Source: DAOUJH01 sp965248955 (GTDB lineage Bacteria > Chloroflexota > Dehalococcoidia > Lucifugimonadales > QGNO01). Taken from it: a stretch of DNA of 64,000 nucleotides. This document shows positions 43,833 to 52,963 of this stretch, piece after piece. Made by a program: the position numbers and the translations under genes. Below the pieces are notes generated by a model that worked only from the letters and a program-made list of their open reading frames with translations, was not told where the DNA came from and made no database searches. The stretch spans positions 248,001 through 312,000 of the forward strand of contig OZ252212.1 in NCBI GenBank assembly GCA_965248955.1, in the 5' to 3' direction. How positions within the stretch are numbered: position 1 is the first letter of the stretch; each line of letters begins with the position of its first letter.

Positions 43833-44879
43833 ATGGAACAACGCATCGCAATCGTTGGCGCCGGCGCGGTGGGCAGCTACATCGGTGGATATCTAACCAG
43901 GGCGGGACACAATCCCACCCTCATAGACATATGGGGTGAGCACATCGGCCGTATGAGGGATCACGGCCTCAGAGTTTCCGGCTTCCCGGACGATTTCACC
44001 GTGCCCGTAAACGCCTTGCATCTGACGGATGTCCAGGGGATACATGACCCATTTGATATTGTCATCCTCTCCCTCAAGTCGTACGACACCGAATGGGGCG
44101 CTCACTTTGTCAAGAGACTCCTCGCCCCCAACGGTTATGTAGTATCGGCGCAGAACTGCATGAACGATCAGCTTATTGGCTCCATAGTGGGATATCAGAG
44201 GGTGATACCCTGCGTGCTCTGCGACTATGCCGTACAGCTCTGGGAGCCGGGGCACGTCCAGCGCCGGAAGGAGCCCGCGGACAAGGAGCGCTACTCCTTC
44301 CGGGTTGGCGAGCTCAACGGCAATATTACCCCCCGTGCGGAAAAGCTGGCCGAGGTAATGGGAAGCGTTGACGGTTCATTTGCAACGTCCAACATCTGGG
44401 GGGAACGCTGGTCCAAGCTGGCGCTGAACATCGCCACCAACCCGCTCCAGGCTCTGACCGGCCTCGGCTCGCAAGGGCTTGCCAAGGACAGCCGTGCCCG
44501 CCTAGTCTATGCCCAGCTCGCCAAGGAGTGTGTGCAGGTTGGCCTTGCTCTAAACTACAGCATAGAGAAGGTGCACGGCTTTGAACCGGAGATGTGGGCA
44601 AACGCAGACCAGGGCGACGTCTACGAAGAGCTGGACGCCTGGATGGCTTCCCGGGCCAGCGGGCCTGAATGGCGTTCTTCCATGGCGCAGGATGTCATCA
44701 AGGGTAGGAAGACTGAAATAGAGCAGATGAACGGACACATTGTGTCCAAAAGCCGGGAGGCCGGCGTTTCCGCTCCGGTCAATGCGGCTACGGTCGAAGT
44801 TATCAAAGAGATAGAGGCCGGGCAGTTGAAACCGGCGCCGGAAAACGTCGAGCGAGTCCTCTCTATAGCGGGGCTTTAG
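43833..44879 (+). CDS. 2-dehydropantoate 2-reductase family protein
   Basis: A 348-residue PanE/ApbA-type oxidoreductase. The Rossmann GAGAVGSYIGGYL loop is at about 7-19, SLKSYDTEW near 77-85 contains the conserved Lys, and a helical C-terminal domain carries the second half of the active site. Pantothenate genes are not adjacent, so it probably reduces or oxidises another 2-oxo/2-hydroxy acid, consistent with its operon partners (a malate/lactate-type dehydrogenase and a TPP decarboxylase-type enzyme). Confidence 0.82.
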   Translation: MEQRIAIVGAGAVGSYIGGYLTRAGHNPTLIDIWGEHIGRMRDHGLRVSGFPDDFTVPVNALHLTDVQGIHDPFDIVILSLKSYDTEWGAHFVKRLLAPNGYVVSAQNCMNDQLIGSIVGYQRVIPCVLCDYAVQLWEPGHVQRRKEPADKERYSFRVGELNGNITPRAEKLAEVMGSVDGSFATSNIWGERWSKLALNIATNPLQALTGLGSQGLAKDSRARLVYAQLAKECVQVGLALNYSIEKVHGFEPEMWANADQGDVYEELDAWMASRASGPEWRSSMAQDVIKGRKTEIEQMNGHIVSKSREAGVSAPVNAATVEVIKEIEAGQLKPAPENVERVLSIAGL

Positions 44880-44892
44880 CAAACCGCGCGCA

Positions 44893-45990
44893 ATGACAGA
44901 ATCAAGCGGAGCCGGACCCATGGAAGTCAACCACGTTTCTTCTCAGAAGCTGCGTCGCTTTGCGGAGTCGATACTCCATGAACAGGGTGTGCCGCAAGAG
45001 GACGCTGCATTCGTGGCGGAGGTTTTGGTAGAGGCTGACCTTCGCGGGGTAGATTCTCACGGAGTCACGCGTCTCTCCGGATACGTGAGCATGATTCACA
45101 AAGGCCTGCTAAACCCGCGTCCGGCTGTCCGCGTAGTCCAGGACTCGGGCGCAACCGCCGCATTGGACGGCGATCACGGCTTTGGCATGTTGGGAGCAAG
45201 GCTAGGCATGGCCACCGCGATTGAAAAGGCGCGACAGTTCGGAGTAGGCATGGCAACGGCGCGCAACCTTAGTCACACCGGTATGATCGGCTTCTACACC
45301 ATGTCGGCAGCTTCCCAAGACATGATAGGAATCGCCATGAACAACGGAGCGGGCATTGTGCCGCCGTTTGGCGGTCTGACCCCTACCCACGGCACCAACC
45401 CCTTCAGCATAGCCTTCCCCACGGAAAGCGATCCGGTGGTTCTGGATATGGCGACAACCATGGTGGCGGCCGGTAAATTGAGGCTTGCCGCCAAGAAAGG
45501 AACGCCCATACCTTTGGATTGGGGACTGGACCGGCGCGGAGAACCCACCAGCGACCCCAACGAAGTGCTGGAGCACGGGGTGCTTCAGTGGGCCGGAGGA
45601 TACAAGGGCTTCGGAATCGCCACCGCGGTGGAAATCCTGGGAGGCGTGCTCTCAGGCGGCCTATTCGCCAGGGACGTGCCCCAGCTCAAGGTCTTTGGGC
45701 AAGACCCCATCATTGCCAACGGCGCCTACATCGCCGTCGATATCCAGCGTTTCATGCCCATGACGGAGTTCCGACACAGAATGACCAGCCTTGTAGACCA
45801 GATTAGGTCCTCGGAACGGGGCCCTGGGGTGGAGCGCATCTACGTTGCCGGGGAACCCGAGTTCCAACTGAAGGAGCAACGGACACAGGAAGGCATCCCT
45901 CTCAGCGCGGAGGTGTACCAAGAGTTGTTTGAGTTGAGCAAGGAGTACTCCATACCCTTCGACCTAATCCAGCACGGGAGGGAACCATGA
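44893..45990 (+). CDS. Ldh2/malate-type dehydrogenase
   Basis: NAD(P)-dependent oxidoreductase of the Ldh_2 family, which includes malate, sulfolactate, ureidoglycolate (AllD) and Delta1-piperideine-2-carboxylate reductases; 365 aa. Features include EADLRGVDSHGVTRLSGYV near 47-65, the catalytic-His NLSHTGMIGFY near 118-128, NNGAGIVPPFGGLTPTHGTNPF and the later GYKGFGIA. ATG 44893 lacks a good ribosome-binding site; the in-frame ATG at 44920 is an alternative. Its stop overlaps the TPP gene start. Confidence 0.85.
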   Translation: MTESSGAGPMEVNHVSSQKLRRFAESILHEQGVPQEDAAFVAEVLVEADLRGVDSHGVTRLSGYVSMIHKGLLNPRPAVRVVQDSGATAALDGDHGFGMLGARLGMATAIEKARQFGVGMATARNLSHTGMIGFYTMSAASQDMIGIAMNNGAGIVPPFGGLTPTHGTNPFSIAFPTESDPVVLDMATTMVAAGKLRLAAKKGTPIPLDWGLDRRGEPTSDPNEVLEHGVLQWAGGYKGFGIATAVEILGGVLSGGLFARDVPQLKVFGQDPIIANGAYIAVDIQRFMPMTEFRHRMTSLVDQIRSSERGPGVERIYVAGEPEFQLKEQRTQEGIPLSAEVYQELFELSKEYSIPFDLIQHGREP

Positions 45991-47708
45991 CCCGCATGAC
46001 GGGAAAGCGCGCTTTGGTTGAAATGCTGCGTGCCGAAGGCGTGAAGTACGTCTTCGGCAATCCCGGCACCACGGAGCTGCCTCTCATGGACGCGCTCCAG
46101 GACGCTCCAGACCTACAGTACGTCACCACACTGTTCGAAGGCGTAGCTGCCGGTATGGCGGACGGCTACGCCAGAGTGACCCAGAAACCCTCTTTCGTCA
46201 ACCTGCACATCTCGGTTGGGGTGGCAAACGCCATCGCGGTGGTCTACAACGCATGGCGGGGCGGCACTCCCATGGTTATCACCGCCGGCCAGGCCGACTC
46301 CAGCTTTCATCTGCATTCCCCTACCCTTCATTCCAACATGGTCAACGTGATGCGCGAGTATACAAAATGGGCGGGAGAGGTCACTCATCCCTGGGACGTA
46401 CCCTCCATCATCAGAAGAGCCTTCAAGATAGCAAGCACCCCACCCACGGGCCCCGTATTCGTATCGCTGGCCTGGGATGCCATGAACGGCGAGGCCGACG
46501 TCGATATAGAGCCGTCGGTAAGTGGCTACTTCCGCTTGCGGCCCGACACTCGAGCCGTGGAGGAAGCGGCGAAAATGCTTGCACAAGCCAGCGATCCGCT
46601 GATTCTCGTCGGTGACAGAGTATCGCAATCGCCGGGCGCACCCCTTCTGGTTGCCAGGCTCGCCGAGCAGATAGGAGCCCCCGTATACGCCCCCACAACC
46701 CTGTCCGAGGTACACGTCCCCACCTCTCACCCCCACTATCTGGGTACATTCGAAACAAGCTGGTTCGACCATCGCATGAAGAAGCGGCTGGACGAGTCCG
46801 ACGCCGTCGTAGCCATCGGCATCGACGCGCTGATCCAGTTCATCCCGACCCCGGAGAGGCCGTTCAGCGGCCCACCCAAGCTGGTCCATCTGGATAGCAG
46901 CGCCTGGGCCATTCAGCGATCGTATCCGGTGGCAGTGGGAGTGCTCTGCGATATAAAGGCCGGCTTGGAGGAGATAGCAAACGCCTTGGAAGAGAGCATG
47001 TCAGGCCCCGCAAAGGAAGCGGCCAGGGCCAGAGGCAAGTCTATAGCCGCCCAGAAGCACGCTTTAGCCCAGGCGTTTCAAGCCAGGGTCAAAGAACGAT
47101 GGGACAACGTTCCCATTTCCCCGGAGCGGTTTGCGGTTGAGGTGGCCCGGTCACTGCCTCCCAACTTCATCTACTGCGACGACTCCATCACAAATCGCGG
47201 TGGTCTCATGAACGCCATTGGCTTCGACGAGCCCGGCTCCCTGTTCGCTCAACGAGGCGGAAGCCTGGGTTCCGCTATGGGCGCAGCGCTGGGCATGAAG
47301 CTGGCGTCTCCGGACAGGCCCGTGGTCGCCGTAATCGGCGATGGCACGGCTATGTACACCATCCAGGCTCTGTGGACGGCGTCCGCTTACGACATCCCGG
47401 TGACCTACGTATTCTGCAACAATAGTAGCTATAAGGTGCTCAGAGAAGGTATGACCCGATATCTCACCGGCGCCGAACGCCAGAGCGACTATCTGGGAAT
47501 GGACTTCTACAAGCTGCCTCTTGACTTCGTGAAGATGGCTGCGGCTTTTAATATAGATGGGACACGCGTGGAGAACCCCAACGACCTGGAGACCGCCCTA
47601 CTCAGCGCGGTGAACTGCAACCGGCCAACCGTGGTCGACGTAATCATGGACGACGCCCTAGACCCCGACCGGCTTCAGAGCCAATGGGGCGCTTGGTTGG
47701 GAATGTAG
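45987..47708 (+). CDS. TPP enzyme, benzoylformate decarboxylase-like
   Basis: A 573-residue thiamine-diphosphate enzyme. The N-terminal domain has FGNPGTTELPLMDAL and the catalytic Glu in TTLFEGVAAGMADGYAR. The C-terminal TPP site is VIGDGTAMYTIQALWTA with FCNNSSYKVL. The first region matches benzoylformate/phenylpyruvate-type decarboxylases better than biosynthetic acetolactate synthases. It overlaps the Ldh2 gene by four bases, so dehydrogenase and decarboxylase are coupled: a 2-hydroxy acid could be oxidised and then decarboxylated. That is inference. Confidence 0.85.
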   Translation: MTRMTGKRALVEMLRAEGVKYVFGNPGTTELPLMDALQDAPDLQYVTTLFEGVAAGMADGYARVTQKPSFVNLHISVGVANAIAVVYNAWRGGTPMVITAGQADSSFHLHSPTLHSNMVNVMREYTKWAGEVTHPWDVPSIIRRAFKIASTPPTGPVFVSLAWDAMNGEADVDIEPSVSGYFRLRPDTRAVEEAAKMLAQASDPLILVGDRVSQSPGAPLLVARLAEQIGAPVYAPTTLSEVHVPTSHPHYLGTFETSWFDHRMKKRLDESDAVVAIGIDALIQFIPTPERPFSGPPKLVHLDSSAWAIQRSYPVAVGVLCDIKAGLEEIANALEESMSGPAKEAARARGKSIAAQKHALAQAFQARVKERWDNVPISPERFAVEVARSLPPNFIYCDDSITNRGGLMNAIGFDEPGSLFAQRGGSLGSAMGAALGMKLASPDRPVVAVIGDGTAMYTIQALWTASAYDIPVTYVFCNNSSYKVLREGMTRYLTGAERQSDYLGMDFYKLPLDFVKMAAAFNIDGTRVENPNDLETALLSAVNCNRPTVVDVIMDDALDPDRLQSQWGAWLGM

Positions 47709-48224
47709 GGCCAAGTGAGGAGGGGCCGCTCATCCTGAGCTTGTCGAAGGAAATGAGCGCGGGGGCCCACCGTCATGCCCGCCTGCGCGGGCATCCAGGG
47801 GCGGCGGGGGACCGCCGCCAAGCGCCCAAAAAGAAAAAGCCCCAAGCAACCTCAGTTCCGGCTTAGCTAGGCTTTCAACCGCCCGGTTGCCCGATTGGCC
47901 TCCACCCCGGCCTCTCCGTTGCCTTGATTGCTCAGGACATACCAACCATATCATCCCGAAGGAGAGGCTGTCAATACCTTTCAGTACGTATTTTTCAAGT
48001 AAACCTGATTGTTTCTTAAATTGACATTTTCCATTCTTTCGCAACCCATTCTTTATCAATCAGTGCCCGTTTTAAGCCAACGCCAGGGATTCTTCGCCCA
48101 GCATTGGCTGTAAGTTAGCAGAAGGTGTTTGACCACTCGGCTCAGAATGACGGTGGGGGCGCGAAGGCCACATGAGCGGATGGAAATGGGACTGACGTGA
48201 CATGGTAGGTTACTATATTACGTT
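47709..48224. other. Gene-poor interval with dispersed repeats
   Basis: About 500 bases without a convincing gene. It holds CTCATCCTGAGCTTGTCGAAGG (47729-47750) and a GTCATGCCCGC...GCGGGCATCC palindrome (47771-47797). After about 47840 the DNA becomes AT-richer and has no recognised element. Short open frames here read through the repeats and are not supported. Confidence 0.6.
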
Positions 48225-49523
48225 GTGGAATCTACCAAGCGCTCATTAGTCACAGGCCTTCCCTTTTACTACGGCTGGATAATCCTCGCCGTCGCCAGCG
48301 CCGCCGGTTTTATGTCCGGTCCCGGTCAGACCTACGTGGTATCGGTCTTCGTAGACCCCATCATCAACGACCTGGGCTGGTCTAGAACCATGGTATCCGG
48401 GCTGTACACCGCCGGTTCCCTCACGGCGGCCACGACGATGGTGGTGGTAGGCTGGCTCCTCGACAGGTACGGGGCGCGAGTGATGCTGGCCGTAGTGGCC
48501 ACGCTATTCGGCTTTGCCGCCATAGGGATGAGCAACGTACAGCACGTCTTCCACCTCTACCTGGGCTTCGCTGCCATACGAACGCTTGGGCAAGGCTCTC
48601 TTTCGCTTATCTCTACAACTCTGGTCGCCACCTGGTTCATACGGAAGCGAGGAAAGGTCACCGCCGTCTACCACCTGGGCATGGCCGCCAGTCAGGCCGC
48701 CTTCCCTCCGCTCATCTATCTGCTGATCAACAGCTACGGCTGGAGGAACGCTTGGGTTGTGCTTGGCTTCATCATCTGGGCGGTGGTAGTGTTGCCCTCT
48801 CTGGTCCTGGTGCGACGCAGCCCGGAGGCAGTGGGGCTTCTGCCGGACGGCGATTCCACCGCCCCCGTTACCGCCGCCTCCACAGGCAGCAGCAGCGCCC
48901 GCTTCGTCGAGACCAATTTCTCCCTCAGAGAAGCTCTGGCAACCAGGTCGTTCTGGCTGCTGGTGTTCGCCGGGTCGTCTCAGTCCTTGATCAGCACCGC
49001 GCTGGTGTTCCACCACGTTTCGGTGATGAACAGCAGGGGTCTCGACGCCGGTGTGGCCGCATCCATACTGAGCATGATAGCGCCCCTTGCTCTGGTGGGC
49101 GCATTCATCGCCGGATTTCTTGCAGACCGTTTGCCAAACCGCTATCTGCTGGTGGCAGGCCAGGGCCTCTTGTGGCTGGCCATGCTATGGACGCTGGTCA
49201 TATCCCAAGCCTGGCAGGGGTTCATATACGGGGGAATGCTGGGACTGATGGGCGGACTGCTGATGACTACTAATTCGGTGATCTGGCCCAACTACTACGG
49301 CCGCACGCATCTGGGCAGCATAAGAGGAGTGGTAACAACCAGCATGGTGGGCTTTGCCGCCTTGGGCCCCCTGCCCTTCGGCGTTCTGTTCGACCTTACC
49401 GACGGCTACACGCTGGCTATCCTTGTGTTCATGGCCCTGCCCGTAGCTTGCGGCATAGCCGCACTGGTTGCATATCCGCCGCAGAGGAGTCGGGCCGGCG
49501 CCGAACAAGGAATGTCCACCTAG
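48225..49523 (+). CDS. MFS transporter
   Basis: A 432-residue major facilitator with twelve predicted helices, related to the MFS gene at 36362 (shared FYYGWIILAVASAAGFM-type first helix, GWLLDRYGARVM loop and central loop with PEAVGLLPDG). GTG 48225 is the start. It is separated from the upstream TPP gene by a repeat-bearing interval, so it is probably a separate unit. The likely cargo is a carboxylic acid, by similarity to the OFA/monocarboxylate group. Confidence 0.85.
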   Translation: MESTKRSLVTGLPFYYGWIILAVASAAGFMSGPGQTYVVSVFVDPIINDLGWSRTMVSGLYTAGSLTAATTMVVVGWLLDRYGARVMLAVVATLFGFAAIGMSNVQHVFHLYLGFAAIRTLGQGSLSLISTTLVATWFIRKRGKVTAVYHLGMAASQAAFPPLIYLLINSYGWRNAWVVLGFIIWAVVVLPSLVLVRRSPEAVGLLPDGDSTAPVTAASTGSSSARFVETNFSLREALATRSFWLLVFAGSSQSLISTALVFHHVSVMNSRGLDAGVAASILSMIAPLALVGAFIAGFLADRLPNRYLLVAGQGLLWLAMLWTLVISQAWQGFIYGGMLGLMGGLLMTTNSVIWPNYYGRTHLGSIRGVVTTSMVGFAALGPLPFGVLFDLTDGYTLAILVFMALPVACGIAALVAYPPQRSRAGAEQGMST

Positions 49524-49550
49524 TCCCGTTGGCATTGGGGCTTGGCTAAG

Positions 49551-50456
49551 CTACTGCTTGTCCTGCTCCAAGTTCCCGTTCTCGCCAAGCTCTCGCAGGA
49601 ACTGTTCTACGGAGGGCGATAGCGGAATGGTTTCTTCACTCCGTTCCTCCCGTGCCGTGGACTCCATGCGGGCGTCGTAGTCGGCCTCCAACTGCTCCAC
49701 CAGGGCTTTCACGCCTGAGTTCCGCTCCATTTCAGAGGAAACCCGCTCATACTGTCTGACCCCTCGCCTGCTTACGGCCAGCTCCCGGGGAAGACTGTAA
49801 AGGTGGCACATGATGTTGAGCAAGCTGGCGGCACCGGTATGGTCCTCTTCCAGCTGGATATACTGCGGAAGCCTAGCCATCAACGTGACGTTTTCCGTGC
49901 CTATGGCGCTCAATTTTTCAGACAACAAGTTGATTATGGAGGTTGGGCCCTGGTAGGGAGAGCGCCTGGATGGGCTCACGCCGGGTACCTGGCTCATATC
50001 CTCTCCGTCCATGGAGCCGGTGACCAGAATTGGACGAGTGTGGGGCACGGCATCGTACATGCCGCCCACACGGCAGTACCGCTCTACCTTGAGGTGGTCG
50101 AAAAGCTGCGCCAGCGAATCTATGTACTCTTCAGCAAAGGCGTGCGGTTCCAAGATGTGCACAAAGAGGAAGTCGAATTCTCCCTCCCCCGGAGCATAGC
50201 GGACGAACGTGTTGGGGATGGTCATACGACGCTGGCCTTCGGTGTAGTAGACCGTTGGCCGGTAGCGAGTGAAGTCGAAGAACTTGCCCGGCGTCACCAG
50301 CCCGCCCATGTCCTTTGCGCCAAGATGCCGCTCCAACCGCGCCAGGCTCAACGTCCCCACGCTTCCCGCATCTACCCATGGCCTCAAACTGGCAATGACG
50401 TGCGGTTTTCGCAGTTCCGGAACCGGTTCCGTTAGTTCAAACTCGCTGACACGCAT
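49551..50456 (-). CDS. PAC2 family protein
   Basis: A 301-residue PAC2-fold protein, the family of proteasome-assembly chaperone 2 and many prokaryotic relatives of unknown role. Recognisable stretches are VIASLRPWVDAGSVGTLSL near 20-38, the FVHILEPHAFAEEYIDSL region, VGGMYDAVPHTRPI near 135-148 and QGPTSIINLL. The C-terminal 50 residues are charged and helical. It is the last gene of the long minus-strand operon that begins near 54425. Confidence 0.82.
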   Translation of the reverse strand: MRVSEFELTEPVPELRKPHVIASLRPWVDAGSVGTLSLARLERHLGAKDMGGLVTPGKFFDFTRYRPTVYYTEGQRRMTIPNTFVRYAPGEGEFDFLFVHILEPHAFAEEYIDSLAQLFDHLKVERYCRVGGMYDAVPHTRPILVTGSMDGEDMSQVPGVSPSRRSPYQGPTSIINLLSEKLSAIGTENVTLMARLPQYIQLEEDHTGAASLLNIMCHLYSLPRELAVSRRGVRQYERVSSEMERNSGVKALVEQLEADYDARMESTAREERSEETIPLSPSVEQFLRELGENGNLEQDKQ

Positions 50457-50563
50457 AGCAGTATCCTGTCAAAGAAGGCGGTTTCTTGCAACTCGCCATA
50501 ATATCCTAACACCCTCCGCATGAAGATGCAGTCCTACCGGTTCGCTATTTGACCCTTTTCCGT

Positions 50564-51028
50564 CTACTCTTCCACTTCCGCTATCATTTCGATTTCAACC
50601 GCCATCCCACCCGGCAAAGAACCCATGCCAACCGCTGACCTGGCGTGCCGCCCCTTGTCTCCCAAAACCTCCACCAGAAGATCCGAGCAGCCGTTGATCA
50701 CAGCGGGTTGCTCCGTGAAATCAGAAGCGGCGTTCACCATAGCAAGCAGCTTGACAACGTGCTTCACTTTGTCCAAGTCGCCTATGATCCCCTTCAGGTT
50801 GGCCAGTAAATTGAGAGCGCACAACCTGGCAGCCTGGTAACCCTCCTCCACCGTCACATCCTGCCCCAGTTTCCCCCTTAGAGTAGACCCCTCGGCGTCT
50901 CTGGGCCCCACTCCGGACAGGAATACCAGGTTGCCCGTCCTGTACCCCGGTATGTAGTTGGCCATGGGGGGCGGCCCCTCTGTCAGTTCCAGGCCCATTT
51001 CACTCAGCTTATCCTCTACCTGCGACAT
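50564..51028 (-). CDS. RidA (YjgF) family protein, atypical
   Basis: A 154-residue member of the RidA/YER057c/UK114 superfamily, which hydrolyses reactive enamine/imine intermediates formed by PLP enzymes. The sequence resembles the longer branch (TGNLVFLSGVGPRD, AARLCALNLLANLKG, GSLPGGMAVEIEMIAEVE). The catalytic Arg of classic RidA is not evident in the final strand. Its place next to an ornithine cyclodeaminase-like gene and in a region with aminotransferase and D-serine dehydratase-like enzymes fits imine handling. Confidence 0.83.
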   Translation of the reverse strand: MSQVEDKLSEMGLELTEGPPPMANYIPGYRTGNLVFLSGVGPRDAEGSTLRGKLGQDVTVEEGYQAARLCALNLLANLKGIIGDLDKVKHVVKLLAMVNAASDFTEQPAVINGCSDLLVEVLGDKGRHARSAVGMGSLPGGMAVEIEMIAEVEE

Positions 51029-51052
51029 ATGCTCCTCTCTTGCGTTCAGTAT

Positions 51053-52042
51053 TCAGGAAAAATCGAAGTTGACTCCCACGTTCTGCTGCACCGCCTTGTC
51101 GTAAACGTACTGGGAGACGGCCACGTCTTGAATGGAAAGCCCCACGCTCTTGAACAGCGTAATCTCGTCGCTGCTCTCACGGCCTTTCTTGTCCCCCCTG
51201 ACTATCTCTCCCAGGCCGGCGTGTATCATATCGCCATTGAAGGCTCCTTCCGCGATTGGGATAATGAAGTCCCCCGTTTCTGCCAGGCATGCCGGAACAT
51301 AATCACACACCACCTTGGAGCGGACGATCGACTCCGTATCAAGCTCCCTAGCGTCAGGCTTATGAGCACCCACGCCGTTTACGTGCGTGCCCGGTCTCAG
51401 CCACCTTCCATCCAGCACAGGGTTGTGTGATGTCGTGGCCAGTGCCAGTACGTCCGACGCCTCCACTACCTCTCGAGCGGATCCCCCTACCCTAACCTCA
51501 ACGTCTAAAAGCCGGGACATATCCTCTACAAAGGAATTCTGCCGCTCCACGTTGCCACTGGAATAGCACAGCACGGAATCTATGCGCCTCACTGCACAAA
51601 TGGCCTCGAGCTGAGTCCGCGCCTGCGCTCCAACGCCCAGAATTCCCGCCGTCGACGCATCCTGGCGCGCCAGATATCTGGTCGCCAGCCCGGACACCGC
51701 CCCGGTGCGCATTGCGGTTATAAAGCCGCCGTCCATGATGGAAAGCACCCGCCCGGTTTCCTGGTCCATGTACAGGATGGTGCCCATGATGGTTGGTGCG
51801 CCGTATTTGGACGGGTTCTCGTCAAAAGTTGTAACCACTTTGATTCCAAAAGCGCCGCTGCTATGGAGTCTCGCCGGCATGAACGCCGTCCACCCCGCGC
51901 GTTGGGCATCGCTCATGGTCAAGCGCTTAGGCATGTCTACGGCGCATTCTGCAAGCTGGGCAAACGCCTCCTCCATAATCTGCAAGGCATCCTCCATATT
52001 GAGGAGGCCTTGGATTGTGCTCCTGTCAAGTAGTAGTGCCAA
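51053..52042 (-). CDS. Ornithine cyclodeaminase/mu-crystallin family
   Basis: A 329-residue NAD(P)-binding protein of the OCD family, which includes ornithine cyclodeaminase, alanine dehydrogenase and ketimine reductases. The Rossmann region is GILGVGAQARTQLEAI near 133-148. Substrate-side residues include KVVTTFDENPSKYG and the late GVGAHKPDARELDTE with the conserved Asp. It is 24 bases upstream of RidA. Imine/amino acid interconversion is the likely chemistry; the exact substrate is unknown. Confidence 0.85.
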   Translation of the reverse strand: MALLLDRSTIQGLLNMEDALQIMEEAFAQLAECAVDMPKRLTMSDAQRAGWTAFMPARLHSSGAFGIKVVTTFDENPSKYGAPTIMGTILYMDQETGRVLSIMDGGFITAMRTGAVSGLATRYLARQDASTAGILGVGAQARTQLEAICAVRRIDSVLCYSSGNVERQNSFVEDMSRLLDVEVRVGGSAREVVEASDVLALATTSHNPVLDGRWLRPGTHVNGVGAHKPDARELDTESIVRSKVVCDYVPACLAETGDFIIPIAEGAFNGDMIHAGLGEIVRGDKKGRESSDEITLFKSVGLSIQDVAVSQYVYDKAVQQNVGVNFDFS

Positions 52043-52064
52043 GCGCGTCCTTTTCCGGGGTGAG

Positions 52065-52610
52065 CTAAACGGGGAGCAACGCCTCTCCCTGTGGAGCGAC
52101 CTCGAAAGCGTTCAGGGCTGCTGCTAGCATGCTGTAGTAGCCAATGGTTGCTGTGAGATCGATCAGTCCCTGGACTCCGAAGACCGTCAAGGCGGCATCA
52201 AATGTGGCTTCAGAAACCCGGTGATTCCTCAGCAGCTCCAGCGAGTACTCCACCACCAGCGCCTCGTCTGGGGGCAGGCCTTGAGGAGGCTTGCGATCGC
52301 GAATCGCGGCTATGACCTCGTCCGGAATTCCCTCTTTTTCAGCCTGCGGTTGATGAGCCGTCCATTCATACTGGCAGTCAAACTCCCGCGCCGTAAGCAG
52401 CGACGCCAGCTCATTCACCCTGGCCGGTACGGTCGATTCAAAACGAACGTAGGCACCGGCATCCGCTATGCGACGCGCCAGCTCCGGGCTGTTGAGAAGC
52501 ACGGCAAATGGCCCGACCACACGACCCCGGCTCGCCTCGATCTCGTCGAAGGCATGCCTGCTCTCAGAGGGCAGGTCGTCTCTACTGAGGACTTCAGGTA
52601 TTCTTGGCAT
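52065..52610 (-). CDS. Carboxymuconolactone decarboxylase family
   Basis: A 181-residue all-helical protein of the CMD/AhpD-like superfamily. The central motif is EFDCQYEWTAHQPQA (about 74-88), with one Cys and a His but no CxxC pair, so peroxidase activity of the AhpD type is unlikely. Similar proteins appear in aromatic and hydroxy-acid catabolic operons. It sits between the OCD-like gene and the small NHLP-like gene. Confidence 0.82.
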   Translation of the reverse strand: MPRIPEVLSRDDLPSESRHAFDEIEASRGRVVGPFAVLLNSPELARRIADAGAYVRFESTVPARVNELASLLTAREFDCQYEWTAHQPQAEKEGIPDEVIAAIRDRKPPQGLPPDEALVVEYSLELLRNHRVSEATFDAALTVFGVQGLIDLTATIGYYSMLAAALNAFEVAPQGEALLPV

Positions 52611-52691
52611 GGCTTCCTCACAAAGTTAGTTTGATGCACGCCGCCCATTCAAGGCGGCACTCCTTCACAGACGGGTATGCGCCGGCAATAT

Positions 52692-52934
52692 CTAGCCAGA
52701 CCCTCTGAACGCCAGGTCCGCCAACCTGGCCTGCACGGAAGGACGGTCTGCCGGCTCCACGGGGTCCGGCAACTCCTTCAGCTCAGGCACGACGATACTG
52801 CGCAAAGCATCCGACTCCTTTTCAGAGAGGTCAGAGGCGGCAATAACGTCCTCCACGCCGTGCATAACCGCAAGGCGAAATCCGTAGTCGGCCACAGCCT
52901 TATCTATAATATCCCTCAACGCTTTCTGGGACAT
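52692..52934 (-). CDS. Os1348/NHLP-clan leader-like small protein
   Basis: An 80-residue protein starting SQKALRDIIDKAVADYGFRL, with DLSEKESDALRSIVV in the middle. This resembles the Os1348 family of the nitrile-hydratase-leader-peptide clan, seen as RiPP precursor leaders or as stand-alone small proteins. The start at 52934 is set by GGAGGG (about 52941-52946). The frame opens five codons earlier. There is no cyclase, protease or exporter of RiPP type in the operon and no Cys-rich core, so a peptide product is unproven. Confidence 0.6.
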   Translation of the reverse strand: MSQKALRDIIDKAVADYGFRLAVMHGVEDVIAASDLSEKESDALRSIVVPELKELPDPVEPADRPSVQARLADLAFRGSG

Positions 52935-52963
52935 CGAGCTTCCCTCCACTTAGCTATTCAGAA

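Noticed and set aside
47684..48059. Short open frames between the TPP enzyme and MFS genes
   Set aside because: They read through dispersed repeats and lack ribosome-binding sites and any similarity.
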